From the NCBI GenBank assembly GCA_004020315.1, contig SAQG01000030.1:1-64000 (forward strand): a stretch of DNA of 64,000 nt. Direction: 5' to 3'. The DNA comes from Mesorhizobium sp. GTDB lineage: Bacteria; Pseudomonadota; Alphaproteobacteria; Rhizobiales; Rhizobiaceae. Positions 38,017 through 47,264 of the stretch are shown piece by piece (positions within the stretch are counted from its first letter, which is position 1; every line of letters begins with the position of its first letter). Both the position numbers and the translations under genes were made by a program. Under the pieces are notes generated by a model. That model was not told where the DNA came from. It searched no databases and saw only the letters and a list, made by a program, of their open reading frames with translations.

Positions 38017-38394
38017 TTACTTTCCGAACCGCTTCAGTGCAGAGTCGAGCGGGACGAAGGCGCGGCCAGGTGCGGGACATATGTTTGGATCGTGGTCCCT
38101 TAGCACCTTGAACACACGTTGCGTGAGCGGCGAGGAAGTCGCGAAATCTTCGTAGGCGCGTTCCAGCTTGGCGCGCACCCGCGCGGCGATTACCTGGTCA
38201 GGCAGACCGGAGAAATCTTCTTCGGCAAGGTATTGGCCCACGCGCTTCATGATATGGAGCCGCGAGACATTCATCACTTTCGGGTCGTAGGAGACGCCAA
38301 GGCAGGCGAAGAAGTCCTCCGCAGCCGACAGGCCCTTCAGTCGCGCCAGGATATCGGTGGGATCAATCGGGCGGCTGTCAGCGGAGCAGTTCAT
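38017..38394 (-). CDS. nifW: NifW, nitrogenase-stabilizing protein
   Basis: The start ATG 38394 with GGGAG upstream gives 125 aa. The sequence DILARLKGLSAAEDFFACLG then VSYDPKVMNVSRLHIMKRVG and the end region (SPLTQRVFKVL) are typical of NifW. NifW protects the MoFe protein from oxygen or assists P-cluster maturation. It follows nifS by about 190 bases on the same strand. Confidence 0.93.
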   Translation of the reverse strand: MNCSADSRPIDPTDILARLKGLSAAEDFFACLGVSYDPKVMNVSRLHIMKRVGQYLAEEDFSGLPDQVIAARVRAKLERAYEDFATSSPLTQRVFKVLRDHDPNICPAPGRAFVPLDSALKRFGK

Positions 38395-38581
38395 TGTATT
38401 CTCCCGGCGCGAAATTGTGGTGTCGATGCGTTGGTGACATTGCTGACGGCGTGCCGACCTCTGGCACGGCGGCTGGGGCAAGAGACTTGGCGATCTCAAG
38501 CTTTTCTGAAGTGGTGAAGGCGACCCCGGGTTGCCTGCTCTCCATTGCGTAGGGTCGTCACGTTGAGGAAGTCCTCACGGC

Positions 38582-39796
38582 TCATGAGTGGGCGTCGGCT
38601 ATTGTGCCGCTCGGGCCCGGGCCGGAATGAAGGTGTTCTGCACCTCGCCCGCACAGTCCAGCACTGGGAACGGCACGTAGTTTCTCGATGATCGCAGGCA
38701 GGACCTCAAGCACGCGGTCTACGTCATCTTCGCCGTTGTCACGCGACAAGGAGAAGCGGACTGCCCCACATGCCGCGTTCATAGCGATCAGAACATGGCT
38801 CGGTTCCATTGAGCCAGAGGCACAGGCGGACCCGGCGGAACAGGCGATTCCCAGCCGGCTGAGGACAATTGGGATTGCATCGCCTTCGATACCTTCGAAT
38901 CCAATGTTTGCAGTGTTTGGCAATCGCTCCTGCGGATCGCCGTTGATGGATGCGTTTGGGATGCGCTGGATGATCCCGTTCTCAAGGCGGTCGCGCAACC
39001 ATTTTATTCGTGTTGTCTCGTCCATGAATTTCAAGGCGAGTTCGGCCGCCATGCCCAGTCCGACTATGCCGGGTGTGTTTTCAGTGCCTGCACGCCGGTC
39101 GCGCTCTTGGTGGCCACCCTTGATCAGGGAGGAGAAGCGCACGCCACGTCTTACATAAAGCGCGCCTATCCCCTTTGGACCATGCAGCTTGTGGGCGGAG
39201 AGCGACAGCATGTCGATCGCGGTCGATTTCAGCTCAATCGGAAACCTTCCGACCGCCTGCACTGCATCAGTGTGGAAAAGCGCGCCGACTTCCCTGGCTA
39301 GGTCGGCAAGCTCAACCACGGGAAAGATCGTACCGGTCTCACTGTTCGCCCACATTATCGAGACGATTGCCACTTGTGGGGTGAGGGCGGTTCTGTAGGC
39401 GTCCAGGTCGAGCCGGCCGTGGTGATCGACTGGGATAATGTGCACCTTGACGCCGCGCGTCTTTTCAAGGTGCGCGCACAACTTCAGAACGGCCGGATGT
39501 TCAACCGCGGAAGTCACTATTTCCGTTCGACCGGGCATTACCTCGAGCGCCGAAAGGATGGCTGTACTGTCGCTTTCAGTCCCGCCCGAGGTGAAGATGA
39601 TCTCGTCCTCGAATCCCGCGCCGATGAGGGCTTGCAACTGCCGCCTCGCCTTTCTCACGGCTTCAGCAACCGATGCGCCATAGGCGTGCATGGACGAAGG
39701 ATTGCCAAATTGCTCCGTAAAGAAAGGCAACATCGCTCCAAGGACTGCAGGATCAACCCGCGTCGTTGCGTTGTTGTCGAGATAGACAGGTCTCAT
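38582..39796 (-). CDS. nifS: NifS, cysteine desulfurase
   Basis: 404 residues: MRPVYLDNNATTRVDPAVL at the start, PLP-binding Lys in SLSAHKLHGPKGIGALYVRR, and active-site Cys in GIACSAGSACASGSMEPSHV. It provides sulfur for nitrogenase Fe-S clusters. AAGGA precedes the ATG. It follows a nifU relic and iscN, so it belongs to an iscN-nifU-nifS type operon in which nifU has been lost. Confidence 0.96.
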   Translation of the reverse strand: MRPVYLDNNATTRVDPAVLGAMLPFFTEQFGNPSSMHAYGASVAEAVRKARRQLQALIGAGFEDEIIFTSGGTESDSTAILSALEVMPGRTEIVTSAVEHPAVLKLCAHLEKTRGVKVHIIPVDHHGRLDLDAYRTALTPQVAIVSIMWANSETGTIFPVVELADLAREVGALFHTDAVQAVGRFPIELKSTAIDMLSLSAHKLHGPKGIGALYVRRGVRFSSLIKGGHQERDRRAGTENTPGIVGLGMAAELALKFMDETTRIKWLRDRLENGIIQRIPNASINGDPQERLPNTANIGFEGIEGDAIPIVLSRLGIACSAGSACASGSMEPSHVLIAMNAACGAVRFSLSRDNGEDDVDRVLEVLPAIIEKLRAVPSAGLCGRGAEHLHSGPGPSGTIADAHS

Positions 39797-39854
39797 GGGA
39801 GTGATCCTTCAACTGCTGAAATGATTCAAGGGTAGGCGGGCCATTGAACCTCTG

Positions 39855-40126
39855 GCGCATATCGTATCTGGTGAGGTGGGCGGCCGGGCGAGCGATGGCT
39901 TGGCTGACCGGTCGCTGCCGACATTGCCATTTGGTGGCGGCATCCGCCGGGAATTCAGCTGTTTCGGGCAATGTTGTTTGCTTGCCCACGGCAACGATCG
40001 ATGATCGCGATTTGGCACATCACCGAACGCAATTGTTCCGGGCCGACAGTGCGTGTCGGCTGGTTCCAGAGCGCCGGGGGTTACCGGTTTGACGCAGTAT
40101 TCCTTGGCGTCGCTATAGTCGAACAT
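39855..40126 (-). pseudogene. nifU: nifU relic
   Basis: ATG 40126, 18 bases after iscN, reads MFDYSDAKEYCVKPVTPGAL then EPADTHCRPGTIAFGDV. This fits the N-terminus of NifU (MxDYSxKVKExFxNPxNAGALEDAN... GDV), but the following scaffold domain with its three Cys is absent and the frame wanders into unrelated sequence before nifS. In other rhizobia iscN, nifU and nifS are consecutive. The scaffold function must come from elsewhere in the genome. Confidence 0.65.
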
Positions 40127-40143
40127 AGCCTGTTCCCCTGCAA

Positions 40144-40464
40144 TCATTTGCAGGACTTGCCGCAGCTGCACTTCTCCTGCGCATTGGGGTTATCGAAAAC
40201 AAAGCCGGATGTTTCGAGCCCTGTGACGAAGTCGACGGTCATGCCGGCGGCATGGGGTTGGGAGCCTCTATCCATGAACACCTTGAGCCCATCTCGCTCG
40301 ATGATCGTATCGCCCTCATGTGAGACGCTCTCCAGGCCCATTGAGTATTGGAAGCCGGCGCAGCCGCCGGCATGGACCATGATGCGAAATCCTTCCGCCG
40401 GCTCGCTGGCGCGGTAAAGAGCGGCCTTGATGGCGGCAACAGCGTTGTCGGTGAGCGTAATCAT
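40144..40464 (-). CDS. iscN: IscA-type Fe-S carrier (IscN)
   Basis: From ATG 40464 the 106-residue protein reads MITLTDNAVAAIKAALYRA, GGCAGFQYSMG with the first conserved Cys, and ends FDNPNAQEKCSCGKSC with the Cys-x-Cys pair. This is the A-type carrier pattern. The homologue in Rhizobium etli is iscN, cotranscribed with nifU and nifS. A near-perfect -24/-12 promoter precedes it. Confidence 0.88.
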   Translation of the reverse strand: MITLTDNAVAAIKAALYRASEPAEGFRIMVHAGGCAGFQYSMGLESVSHEGDTIIERDGLKVFMDRGSQPHAAGMTVDFVTGLETSGFVFDNPNAQEKCSCGKSCK

Positions 40465-40507
40465 GGCTCGATTTCTCCTCGGTCCGTGACGTTTTCGCGG
40501 ATCATCT

Positions 40508-40524
40508 CGCATGAACCGTGCCAA
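40508..40524 (-). promoter_or_regulatory. Sigma-54 promoter of the iscN operon
   Basis: The minus strand reads TTGGCACGGTTCATGCG: a consensus TGGCACG -24 box with GG-N10-GC, 44 bases before iscN. Confidence 0.85.
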
Positions 40525-40617
40525 AGGGAAGACGTGTGTAAAAACGGTAGGACATCCCGACGTCTCTATGCTCGATTGCTGGGGAGACGTCCGACAACCG
40601 ACACTTACTGTCGGGTT

Positions 40618-40635
40618 TGTCGCGTCCGCGTCACA
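40618..40635. promoter_or_regulatory. NifA-site-like inverted pair between iscN and the heme gene
   Basis: TGT-CGCGTCCGCGTC-ACA has 12 rather than 10 bases between the half sites. It lies 94 bases from the iscN promoter and 84 bases from the candidate promoter on the other side, so it could serve both divergent units. Non-standard spacing lowers confidence. Confidence 0.3.
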
Positions 40636-40718
40636 GGAGGGGCGCCTGAGTTCGCGATGCACTCACGCGTAAAGCAATGAACAGAGCCAAAGATGTTCAG
40701 AGCTTGCCGCGGAGCAAC

Positions 40719-40734
40719 TGGCACGATTTTTGTG
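40719..40734 (+). promoter_or_regulatory. Near-consensus sigma-54 promoter toward the heme gene
   Basis: TGGCACGATTTTTGTG has a perfect -24 box but GT instead of GC at -12. It lies about 80 bases before the small ORF at 40815. Confidence 0.45.
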
Positions 40735-40814
40735 AAGCCTTCGTTGCGGCGGCAAAATTGCCGGCCGATTCACCTTTGGGTTGCCCTCGCAATCGAAGAA
40801 CGAAGGAAAGCAAT

Positions 40815-41048
40815 ATGATCCATCAGACCCGCCTTGAGTGGGAAAGCAGCACCGCCGGTGGTACCCGAATGCTCGATCGGCCGATTGGCGCCGACCACCC
40901 AACAATCGCTCTCTACCGGCGATTGGCCGCTGACCGCCCGGAGACAGGATTCGACTGGCGTGTGCCTGACGATCAATCGCGTCCGCCGTGCACACCCCTG
41001 AGGCCCTTTTTTCGACCGATCGTCAAAAGAAGAACGGGGCGGGGTTAA
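40815..41048 (+). CDS. Hypothetical 77-residue protein upstream of hmuS
   Basis: ATG 40815 has AAGGAAA upstream. The frame ends four bases before the hmuS ATG, suggesting coupling. The middle reads RPIGADHPTIALYRRLAADR then PETGFDWRVPD, with ordinary protein composition. The C-terminus is Arg/Pro-rich. It does not match HmuP/HemP. Function unknown; the position suggests a link with heme use. Confidence 0.55.
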   Translation: MIHQTRLEWESSTAGGTRMLDRPIGADHPTIALYRRLAADRPETGFDWRVPDDQSRPPCTPLRPFFRPIVKRRTGRG

Positions 41049-41052
41049 AAAC

Positions 41053-42189
41053 ATGGATCAGCGCAAGAAGCGGTCGCCCAACGAAATCCGGCGTGCGTGG
41101 GAAGTCTGTCCGAGCATTCCCGCGCGTGATTTCGCCGCCCAATTGGGCATTTCGGAAGCGGAACTGGTCGCGGCCCATTGCGGTTTCGGCGCGGCACGCA
41201 TCGACCCGCGCGTCAATCACCTGCTGACGGGCCTCGAATTCGTGGGCGAAGTGACGGCGCTGACCCGCAATCAAGGTGCCGTGCACGAAAAGATTGGCGT
41301 CTTCAACAAAGTGATAACCGGCAACAATCACGCCATGGTCCTTGGTGACGAATTCGACCTTCGCGTCTTCCCGCAGGCTTGGAGGTATGGTTTCGCTGTT
41401 GAAAGGCGCCATCGCGGCGGAATCCAGCGCAGTTTGCAATTCTTCGACGCCGCCGGCGCAGCAGTGCATAAGGTGCATCTCAGGCCGGTCTCCAACCTTC
41501 ATGCCTATCGAAAGCTGGTGGCCGAGCTCGTATCCGCCAACCAGGAGCCGACCATGTCGCTTAAGGCGAGAGTAGCCGACCTGGGCGCGAGGACTGCGGA
41601 CTGGGCCGGCACGGTGGACGACCTACGCGAGCACTGGAGCCGGCTGACTGACGTCAACCTTCTAAAGACGCTCAAGCTCAGCCGCTGCCAGGCTTTGCGC
41701 ATGGTCGGCCAGGATTACGCTTGGCTGCTCGACAATGCCGCAGTTGGCGCCGTGCTCCAGCGTGCGGCCGAAGACGAATTGCCGATCATGTGCTTCGTCG
41801 GCAACCGAGGTTCTATCCAGACCCATTCCGGCTTAATCAAGTCGGTCAAGCAGATCGGGCCGTGCATCTATGTGCTGGACGAAACGTTCCGGCTGCATCT
41901 CAGGACCCACCAAATCCGTGAGGTTTGGGCCGTGCGCAAGCCGACCAATGACAGTCACGTCACCTCGCTCGAAGCATATGGGTCCGACGGCAAGATTATC
42001 ATCCAGTTGTTCGGTGCGCGCAAGGAAGGCGAACGCGAGCGCGACGACTGGCGGGTTCTGGCGGAAAACCTGCCTCGTTTCCCCGACAGCTACATGAGAA
42101 AAGACCGATCGTCGTCGGTGGGACGCCGGCGCCCATCTGCCTCCGCAGCCAGTAGCCGGGCATTGAAGCCGAGATCGGGGACACGATGA
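41053..42189 (+). CDS. hmuS: HmuS/HemS-type heme-degrading or heme-binding protein
   Basis: The 378-residue protein has the two tandem HemS repeats: RRAWEVCPSIPARDFAAQLG, and later LLKTLKLSRCQALRMVGQDY, with SIQTHSGLIKSVKQIGPCIY and HLRTHQIREVWAVRKPTND in the second repeat. HemS/HmuS proteins bind and may break down heme taken up from outside. The typical C-terminus (LAENLPRF) is followed by an atypical ~40-residue basic tail, perhaps from a lost stop. No heme transporter genes are adjacent. It may recycle heme in the nodule. Confidence 0.88.
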   Translation: MDQRKKRSPNEIRRAWEVCPSIPARDFAAQLGISEAELVAAHCGFGAARIDPRVNHLLTGLEFVGEVTALTRNQGAVHEKIGVFNKVITGNNHAMVLGDEFDLRVFPQAWRYGFAVERRHRGGIQRSLQFFDAAGAAVHKVHLRPVSNLHAYRKLVAELVSANQEPTMSLKARVADLGARTADWAGTVDDLREHWSRLTDVNLLKTLKLSRCQALRMVGQDYAWLLDNAAVGAVLQRAAEDELPIMCFVGNRGSIQTHSGLIKSVKQIGPCIYVLDETFRLHLRTHQIREVWAVRKPTNDSHVTSLEAYGSDGKIIIQLFGARKEGERERDDWRVLAENLPRFPDSYMRKDRSSSVGRRRPSASAASSRALKPRSGTR

Positions 42190-42348
42190 CGCAATAAGCG
42201 CGCTGTATTATCGCAACGCGATGAGCAGGAAGCAATTTGGCGCTGCCCCATCGACCGCATGGTTACGACGAAGCCGCGGCCTTTGGGCCGAGCTCAGAGG
42301 TGACAATAGCGTGAACGCCGCCGACCGTCGTCACTCCCCACCAGGCGG

Positions 42349-43570
42349 TCAGGTTTTGCGGTTCGGGCCGAGCAAAAATACTGTCAAGACAGCGAGGAAC
42401 GTAGCAACCGCGCTGTAGACAAAGACACTGGCAATACCCGTGTGATCCACCAATAGGCCACCGAAAGCTGTGCCGGCTGCGATGGGCACTTGGAAGGCTA
42501 TGACCATCAGTACACCAGCGCTCTCGGCCTGTTCCGGAGCGACGCGCAGCACCATCCAGGTCTGCAATCCGACCGGGACTGCGCCAAAATACGGTAACTG
42601 CAATTGCCGAGATCAAGGCCGATGCTCCCATCGTCAGGAGCGAGACAGCGGCTACGGCAATGAGCAGGGGCGGCAGGGCCGCGACCGCCTTGAGACTGTG
42701 TTTGGTGAGGAATGCGCCGGCTAAATTGCCGAAGACGCCGGCCGTGCCAAAAGCAAGGAACACGAGCGGGATCGACTTCTTGTCGAGCGCAGGAACGCTC
42801 TCAAGAAAGGCGCGGATGTAGGCGAAGCTGGCAAAATGGCCGGAAGCGACCAATAGCACGACTAGCACCGCAACCTTCATCGCCGGATTCTTCGCGACAT
42901 CCAGCGGACTGCGGAATCTGCGCACTTCGATCGGAGGCAGTGGCGGAATGGTTACGAGTTGCACGAGCAGCGCAACGGCACTCACGATTGCGGCGACCTT
43001 GAACGAGGCTCGCCATCCCCAAATGTCACCGACATAAGCGCCGATTGGAGCCGCGCAGACGGAGGCGACAGAAACGCCGGTGAGGATGATCGACATGGCG
43101 CGCGGCATGAGGTGACTTGGAACCAGCCGCATCGCCAACGCTGCCGAAATTGACCAAAAACCACCAAGCGATATGCCAAGGACGACGCGTGCCGCCAGCA
43201 AAACCGGCAGCGACCCCGCAACCTCCGCCAGAACGTTCGACAGGATCAGCAGGAGCGTCATCGCCCAGATGACGACCCTGCGGTCCAGACGCTTTGTCAC
43301 GATGGCGATTATCGGTGCCGAGATCGCCGCGACGATTGCGGTCGCTGTTAGCGCCTGTCCAGCCGTGCCCGTGGTGATACGGAGATCATGCGCGAGCGGT
43401 GTCAGAACGCTGGCGGGCAGAAACTCTGCCGTCACAAGCCCGAAGGTGCCGAAGGAAAGCGAAATGATGGCACCCCATGCAGGGCCAGAACGTTGATAGG
43501 GACTTTCTGGGTCAAGCCGATCTCGGTCGAACAAAGCCGCGTCCACTAAATCTGTCGCCGATTCGGTCAT
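42349..43570 (-). pseudogene. MFS transporter, frameshifted near the C-terminus
   Basis: ATG 43570 begins an AraJ/YdhP-like MFS protein with about nine membrane segments readable in one frame (SLSFGTFGLVTAEFLPASVL, RVVLGISLGGFWSISAALAM). Near 42600 the sense moves to another frame, which supplies the last helices (GLQTWMVLRVAPEQAESAGV and AFGGLLVDHTGIASVFVYSA), ending LGPNRKT at 42349. One frameshift breaks it. Transporters of this group export sugars or drugs. An 78-codon ORF upstream overlaps its start by ATGA but is not recognised. Confidence 0.8.
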
Positions 43571-44846
43571 GAATGAGTTCTCCGGCTAGGAGCTGTTGCA
43601 GCAGGGGTGGCTACATCGCCGGGGATCAAAGCCGCGAGACCTTCCGGCGGCGGCCAGTCGGCATCAGTCGAGGCCTCGGCGCCCGACGCATCCGAGGCCT
43701 CATCGGAGGGCCGACGGACCCAACCGTCGACAATGCGGGAGAGTTCTCGGCGCGGTCGCATCGATCGCATTCGTCGAAGTGCGGCCTGTTCACTGCGAAC
43801 CAAGCAAGCCGAACGCGGTGTCCTCGATCGAGGCCTTGATTGGGGGATGATCGACGATCTCTATATTGCTTTGAAGCAGGAAGTTCCGTCGCCATATGTG
43901 GTTATCCTGGCAGCCAGAATTGAGCGGTTGTCGCAAGCACCAAGGCGGTCGCAATGAGTGCAACGAGGCGGAAGTCTGATCGATGGCTGCGGTTCGATGG
44001 CCGCGCGATCGACAAAATTGAGGTGATGAGTTATCCCTTTTGAAGCCGTTGCTCCCAATTTTGGGATAAGGTGATTGCAGGCGGTCCCAGCAACGTCGGG
44101 CGGCCTTTTTGGTGATCGAATTCATGGGACGACACTCTCGGTCCGTGACGCATCTGCGAATGACTGCGCAAGTTCCGTGCCATCAACGACAAATCTGGCT
44201 CTGCTGAGCGGGTGGTGGAGGCACGAGCGTGGGCTATCCCAAGAGCTTGCCGCAAGGTTGTTCGAAGTTGAGGTGCCGGATAGACCGCAAATATGTCGGG
44301 CGGCCTGGGGTTGGCCAACACGAAGATGCGCAAGTTCAAAAGGACGAGCTGAACCCTTGCCGATATCCGTCCGAGGCTGATCTGGAGAAGGTCAAGAACT
44401 GCGTCTTGAAGGCTTCCGCCGCACCGGCAAATGCGAAGCCAAGGTGCTGGGCAAGATGGACAGGGCCACACAACCCCTCGACTGGACGCTCATTAACGGC
44501 ATCGGTGTGGCTCTGGTAGCTGGCGAGAAAACGCCGTGCTGAAAGACGAAAGCTCGTGTGGCCGGCTCTGAAGGAGGGCCAATGAGGCAGGCGAGGAGAG
44601 GCTATAGCCCATTCTTGTAGACTGACCTTGTCCCACGGAGGCGGCTAACCACCCCGCCAGACATCATCGAGGGGAGCGCCACTAGGCTCACGAACAAGTG
44701 TTGGTCATTTCCACCTGGGTGACCTCGGCCAAGTCACCAAGCCGCTTAGCGCAAGCTTTCGAACTGGATGCTCCCCGGGCACATGATCGGCTAGCGATCC
44801 CACCAGTTGAGTTGCTCCAAGTCGGTGTCTAGCTTTCTACATTCTG
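43571..44846. other. Stretch without a recognised gene
   Basis: About 1.3 kb with short frames only. ATG 43847 starts a 36-residue frame (MIDDLYIALKQEVPSPYVVI...) that looks protein-like but is too short to judge. The rest looks like decayed DNA. Confidence 0.4.
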
Positions 44847-44862
44847 TGTCCGACGCTGGACA
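44847..44862. promoter_or_regulatory. NifA upstream activator sequence of the P450 cluster
   Basis: TGT-CCGACGCTGG-ACA is an exact TGT-N10-ACA, 84 bases upstream of the -24 box. Confidence 0.82.
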
Positions 44863-44945
44863 AGAATGTTGCAATCCCGACCAGCAAGTCAGCGCAGGCG
44901 CCACCTGCTGCCCAGCAAACAGCAAGGATTATCGAAAGACGAATT

Positions 44946-44961
44946 CGGCACGGAGCTTGCA
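44946..44961 (+). promoter_or_regulatory. Sigma-54 promoter of the P450 cluster
   Basis: CGGCACGGAGCTTGCA gives GG-N10-GC with strong boxes (GGCACG, TTGCA). Transcription would start near 44972, almost at the first possible start codon of the P450 gene. Confidence 0.85.
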
Positions 44962-44972
44962 CCAACGATTGC

Positions 44973-46238
44973 ATGCAAATGCCGACAGCATCTCATGAAC
45001 GGTCTCTCGATTCTGGCGCGGTTAAATCGCGGCCGGTTCCAGATCATGTCCCGCCCGAAATGGTGAGGGACTTCAACCTGTTTACGTCGCCCGGCATGTT
45101 GCCGACCGCTAACGGGGATCCGCATGCAGCGGTTGCTTGCATTCATGCCGGGCCTCCGATCTTTTATTCAACCAGCAACACGCGCGACGGTCGGGGTACC
45201 TGGGTCATCACTCGCGCGAGCGACCAGCGCCGGGTGCTGCAGGACACCGAAACGTTTTCCAGCCATCGCAGCATCTTCGCCTCTGTGCTCGGCGAGAGCT
45301 GGCCGATGATCCCGCTTGAGCTCGATCCGCCATTCCACGGTGTTTTTCGCTCACTGCTCAATCCGCTGCTTTCGCCAAAGCGGGTAATGGCATTGGAGCC
45401 GGCTGTCCGGGAACGAGCGATCAAGCTGATCGACAGGATCGCCGCATCAGGCACGAGCTGCGACATCATGAAGGATTTTGCAGTTCCGTTCGCGGTCAAT
45501 ATCTTCCTTCGCTTTATTGGGCTTTCGGACGACGGACTAGAAACATTTGTCGGCTGGGCTAGAGATCTGCTCCACGGCGATAAGGAGCAACGACCACCCG
45601 CAGCCCGGACGATCGTGGCCTTCATCGACGAACTTGCCACCGAGCGCCGCAAGGAGCCGGTCGATGATTTCATGACCTTCATCGTGAAGGCAAAGGTCGA
45701 GGGCCGTCTGCTCAGTGACGAAGAAGTCCGTGGCATCGGCGTGCTTGTGTTTGTCGCGGGGCTCGACACGGTCTCAGCAGCCATATGCTTCGACTTGGCC
45801 CATCTCGCGCGCAACCCCAAAGATCAGGAATTGCTACGAAGCGAACCGGACCGGACTGCCGTCGCTGCGGAAGAATTGCTGCGCGCCTATTCGACCATTC
45901 AGATGATCCGAGTGGCAACGAAGGATGTCGACTTCAAAGGCGCGCCGATCCGCAAGGGAGACTATGTTTCCTGTGCCACGATGATTGCCAATCGTGACCC
46001 GGCGGAATTCGAATGCCCGAATGAGATCGATCTGGCGCGCGAGGACAACCGGCACGCTGCCTTTGGCTATGGTCCCCATCGTTGTCTTGGCTCACACCTT
46101 GCCCGGCGGGAGATTGTCATTGGCCTGGAGGAGTGGCTGGCGCGCATCCCAGCCTTTCGGATCAAGACAGGGACTGAACCTATCACCTTCGGCGGCCATG
46201 TGTTCGGGATCGAGAATCTGATCCTGGACTGGTCCTGA
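44973..46238 (+). CDS. Cytochrome P450 (CYP127-like)
   Basis: The 421-residue bacterial P450 contains the I-helix VFVAGLDTVSAAICFDLAHL, ExxR (EELLR), and the heme loop FGYGPHRCLGSHLARRE with the Cys ligand. N-terminal PVPDHVPPEMVRDFN resembles soluble P450s that take electrons from a ferredoxin, and one follows directly. A similar P450 (CYP127A1, y4vG) is encoded next to the same partners on the Sinorhizobium NGR234 symbiotic plasmid. The annotated ATG 44973 lies at the predicted transcription start, so the true start may be further in. It belongs to the NifA/sigma-54 regulon by its promoter. The substrate is unknown. Confidence 0.92.
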   Translation: MQMPTASHERSLDSGAVKSRPVPDHVPPEMVRDFNLFTSPGMLPTANGDPHAAVACIHAGPPIFYSTSNTRDGRGTWVITRASDQRRVLQDTETFSSHRSIFASVLGESWPMIPLELDPPFHGVFRSLLNPLLSPKRVMALEPAVRERAIKLIDRIAASGTSCDIMKDFAVPFAVNIFLRFIGLSDDGLETFVGWARDLLHGDKEQRPPAARTIVAFIDELATERRKEPVDDFMTFIVKAKVEGRLLSDEEVRGIGVLVFVAGLDTVSAAICFDLAHLARNPKDQELLRSEPDRTAVAAEELLRAYSTIQMIRVATKDVDFKGAPIRKGDYVSCATMIANRDPAEFECPNEIDLAREDNRHAAFGYGPHRCLGSHLARREIVIGLEEWLARIPAFRIKTGTEPITFGGHVFGIENLILDWS

Positions 46239-46267
46239 AGTTTCAGCCAACGACATTGGAGTTCGCT

Positions 46268-47116
46268 ATGCGTGTCGTCGTACATAAAGCCAGATGCCAG
46301 GGTCATGCGCGCTGCTGGGCGCGGGCGCCGAGAGTCTTCAAGCTTGATGACGCCGGCTACATCTTGCCCGGTGATATTGATGTTGCCGATGGGGAGCAAC
46401 TGCTTGCCTCAAAAGGGGTACGAGCCTGCCCCGAACAAGCTCTGGAAGTTGACGAGCCCCCCGCTAACTCAGTTGTAGAGAGAGACACACGCAAAGTGCA
46501 GACTGGCATCGGGAAGGATAAAACAATCATACAATTCGCGACAGACCCTGTCGACCACGCGAAAATTACCGAACTGCGTGACCGAGAGGCGATCCGCAAC
46601 TGCCTGTATCGGTACTGCCGCGGGATAGACCGCGCCGATGAGGCGGCGCTGCGTAGCGCATACTGGCCCGAAGCGTATGACAGGCACGGTCCCTATTGCG
46701 GACCGGCAGAGGACTTCATCCAATTTGCTCTCGGTCTGCCGGGGCACCGTAATATCCATCAAATCACGAACAGCCTGATCGACTTCATCAGTTCAGCAGA
46801 GGCCGCGGTCGAGAGCTATTTCACCGCGCTGCAACGCGGACCGGATACAGACCAAGAAATACGTCAGACGCTGCTTTGCGGCCGTTACTGCGATCTGTTT
46901 CAGAAGAGGCAGGACGAGTGGCGAATTGCGGAACGGACAGTCGTCTACGATTGGGTTGAGGAGCAAATCCCGCCAGCGATTCTTGAGGCAGATAGGTTCG
47001 GCCGGCGACAGCCGATTGGAGCACCACATCCAGACGATCCCATCTACCAGCTGCTCAAGCGTCACATCCCCACCGACCAAGATGGCGTCGAGGGTCCCCA
47101 ACTGGGAGCTGCATAA
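46268..47116 (+). CDS. Ferredoxin - SnoaL-like fusion protein
   Basis: Start ATG 46268 (GGAG six bases upstream). Residues 1-65 form a [3Fe-4S]-type ferredoxin (KARCQGHARCWARAPRVFKL and RACPEQALEVDE), the usual P450 partner. After a linker, residues ~100-250 are a SnoaL/NTF2-like domain (ELRDREAIRNCLYRYCRGID, then AYWPEAYDRHGPYCG). Such domains include small subunits and ketosteroid-isomerase-like enzymes. The fusion suggests direct electron supply to the upstream P450 plus binding or isomerising of its product. A corresponding gene (y4vH) exists in NGR234 as I recall. Confidence 0.85.
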   Translation: MRVVVHKARCQGHARCWARAPRVFKLDDAGYILPGDIDVADGEQLLASKGVRACPEQALEVDEPPANSVVERDTRKVQTGIGKDKTIIQFATDPVDHAKITELRDREAIRNCLYRYCRGIDRADEAALRSAYWPEAYDRHGPYCGPAEDFIQFALGLPGHRNIHQITNSLIDFISSAEAAVESYFTALQRGPDTDQEIRQTLLCGRYCDLFQKRQDEWRIAERTVVYDWVEEQIPPAILEADRFGRRQPIGAPHPDDPIYQLLKRHIPTDQDGVEGPQLGAA

Positions 47117-47264
47117 GTGGGTAGAAATGGAGGATGAGCGCCTTGCGGGATTGAGATCTGTGTGGGGCCGCAACTGGCGGTCACTGCAACGATTTGGCTC
47201 GACCCTTCATTCCGCCCAAGGTCGATGGGCTGAGATCACAAGCGGTCATCGTGGAGAAGCTCTC

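Noticed and set aside
46926..47264. N-terminal extension of the double-SDR frame
   Set aside because: It overlaps the ferredoxin-SnoaL gene in another frame; the GTG at 47265 has a good ribosome site and begins the SDR domain.
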